Both the position numbers and the translations under genes were made by a program. Positions 62,284-64,000 of a stretch of 64,000 nucleotides of DNA are shown one piece after another. The stretch comes from Gadus chalcogrammus. Taxonomy: Eukaryota; Chordata; Actinopteri; Gadiformes; Gadidae. Numbering within the stretch: position 1 is the first letter of the stretch; each line of letters starts with the position of its first letter. The DNA lies in NCBI RefSeq assembly GCF_026213295.1, contig NC_079424.1, positions 19,485,494 through 19,549,493 on the forward strand. The letters run 5' to 3'. A model generated the notes under the pieces. The model was given only the letters and a program-made list of their open reading frames with translations. It was not told where the DNA came from and ran no database searches.

Positions 62284-62558
62284 ATGCGAATTCATTGCAA
62301 ACTATTTGTAATCGCTGTGTGTTTGGGAGTTTTTCTACTTTTGTACTTTTTCGGTGGGAATTCTGCAGACGAACAGCTCTTGAAAGAAGTTAAAGAGGAC
62401 AACCCTTCTCCATCTGCCCCATCGGAAGTTGTACATAAGGTAGCATCAAAGTTCACATACAGAAAACACCATGAACTTAATGTTGCTGCAGGAGATGCAC
62501 CCAAGGAGCGAAAGAATGGAAACAGTATCAACAGAGTGGCAAACGTTAATACAAAGAG
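62284..62558 (+). CDS. gxylt2: Probable gxylt2 first coding exon (type II membrane glycosyltransferase)
   Basis: ATG at 62284, open for 91 codons plus two bases, then a strong donor AAAGAG|GTGAGG. The product has a six-residue cytoplasmic start with basic residues (MRIHCK), one hydrophobic segment at about residues 7-23 (FVIAVCLGVFLLLYFF), then a polar stem. This is the layout of a Golgi/ER type II glycosyltransferase. The catalytic domain would lie in later exons outside the window. The name comes mainly from position: in mammals GXYLT2 lies head-to-head beside SHQ1. GXYLT enzymes add xylose to O-linked glucose on Notch EGF repeats. Stem regions diverge quickly, so the exon alone cannot prove identity. 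Confidence 0.6.
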
Positions 62559-64000
62559 GTGAGGATTTTATCGCATCCTCATTTGCAGTGCTGATAGATG
62601 ATGTCCATGCTGTTACCATTTTGAACAGATAAGTATGGCAATCATTCCATAGTTAACCTTCTGTGCTGCGGTTCTTTGTAGTCGAAACTAATGCAAAAGG
62701 ACTGGGCAATTGCTTCTGCAATTTCTTCAACGGGGCAATTCTCTGCCATTGATAGCATAGCATGTGTAGCGTATTTAATGCTCAAGGGCACTGGGAAGCC
62801 ACTGATAGGGCTGTCAAGGGAACAGCTGCTGATTTAAAAACAACTTGCAAATAAACATGGCTTCAACCACCCCTCCCTTCATGGTCAGGGTGAGCTCATT
62901 CCTGATTTCATCAAGTTCTTGGCTGCATTTCCCCTCTGCTTAGGAGGACTGCAAACTATCACATCAAAGCCAGTTCTCCACGGACAGCCAAATAGAATGG
63001 TTTATATCAAGTAGGCTACGTCTCTTGTGGATGGTGAAGACATGGGGACACCTTAAAATACACAAAAACTAGTGTAGCAATATAAATAATAATAATGATG
63101 ATGATTAGGAAGAATGGATCTACTCATAAAGAAAAAGGAATTGACAATGCATCCACTCGTTCATATTTATGATTGATTTATTACCTTACTGTTAATTCAT
63201 ATAGGCATGCATGATGATGTGTTTGTGTGTGAATGACAAGCTTTGCATTGGTTTGTGGACGACAATAAGGGATGGGAACGGCAAAGACTACACTCATGGC
63301 AGTCACACCACATCAAAGTCCTGTCAGCCATGCGGACAATGGGACTTTGCTATTCCTGTGTTATACTACATGTCCACCTTTTTCTAGTTCCATCTCTCCT
63401 CCTTGGCGCCTCTTTGTTTCCCTCTGGGCTGAATGCCACGATAATGTAACTGAACAAAGTGTATTCTGGGGGGGAAGGGAGGACGGTTCTATTCCGAAAG
63501 CTTCTTTCTTGGATGTTGTGGAGACTGGTGGAGCAGATAAAACGCCATCCAGGCATTCAGGCCTCAGTGTCTACTCACACAAGCAAGTGTGCGCGCCAAT
63601 GATAAGGGAGATGGGGTGAGAGGGTCAACGGTGACCACGGAAAACACGTAACGGTCTTTGGCACAGCATACGCAACAGGGAGAAGTGCTGTGATTAGGGA
63701 AAACACAGCCCTCACAACTCTACCTAACCTCCTCTAGTTAAAATACAATTAAACTGGAGTCGAAATCTAATCCCTGTTTTTGTTTTTGTTTTTCCTGCAA
63801 GAATTTTGAGTCTTATAGCTTGTGTCAAAAAAACAAAAGATGGTTACTAGTAATACAGCTGTTACGACTGTTTTTTAAAGCAACAGACATTTTTACCAGA
63901 CATTGCTTGATGCGAAGCCATCAAGGAAGAGAAGACACTAATACCATCACAGAATACATGAATGCTTATTTCTTTTTGACCTGAGGAATTTACACTAGGT
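62559..64000 (+). other. Start of the first intron of the gxylt2-like gene
   Basis: Follows the donor at 62559. Unique-looking AT-rich sequence with a small (AAT/GAT)n patch near 63085-63105. No second exon is recognisable before the window ends. The ORFs at 63243-63619 show no family features. Confidence 0.5.

Overview
The window is vertebrate nuclear DNA, almost certainly from a teleost fish. Genes are split by GT-AG introns, fish-type transposons are present (DIRS, L2, Ty3/gypsy, hAT-like), and dinucleotide microsatellites are extremely dense. That density is like what is reported for codfishes, so a gadiform is a reasonable guess, but this is inference.

The main gene is SHQ1, read on the minus strand from 60596 down to 12667. 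I assembled 11 coding exons by hand. Every junction is GT-AG, the phases agree throughout, and the total is 1950 nt (649 codons plus stop). SHQ1 is the assembly chaperone that holds dyskerin (DKC1/Cbf5) before H/ACA RNP formation. Exons 1-3 carry the CS-like domain, exons 4-10 the SHQ1-specific helical domain, and exon 11 a long acidic/Ser/Lys/Pro tail that contains a 20-Ser run and a 57-bp tandem duplication. About 1.7 kb from the SHQ1 start codon, on the opposite strand, a first exon (62284-62558) encodes a short type II membrane anchor. From its position next to SHQ1 it is probably gxylt2 (glucoside xylosyltransferase), as in the head-to-head mammalian arrangement.

Layout: 1-12.4 kb is intergenic DNA downstream of SHQ1, with microsatellites and no gene that I can support. 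12.4-13.4 kb holds the 3' UTR and exon 11. 13.4-24.4 kb is intron 10, which is mostly microsatellite DNA with an hAT-like element at its end. 24.5-45.4 kb is intron 9, a roughly 21-kb store of mobile DNA: a DIRS-type tyrosine-recombinase retroelement inside an older hAT-like repeat, a roughly 1.7-kb GA-rich minisatellite, and a young Ty3/gypsy element that landed in a (GT)n tract. A 979-bp Mutator-like non-autonomous element sits inside the Ty3 5' LTR. 45.4-51.5 kb holds exons 9, 8 and 7, with an L2-type LINE in intron 7. 51.5-60.6 kb holds intron 6 and the compact 5' half of SHQ1. 60.6-62.3 kb is the probable bidirectional promoter region, and 62.3-64 kb is gxylt2 exon 1 and the start of its intron.

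I found no clearly new biological system. The most interesting signals are the nested transposon stratigraphy in intron 9, a Ty3 element with a fully open 1494-codon ORF that lacks its zinc knuckle and protease active site, and two perfect hairpins, one in an LTR and one joining a CA tract to a GT tract.
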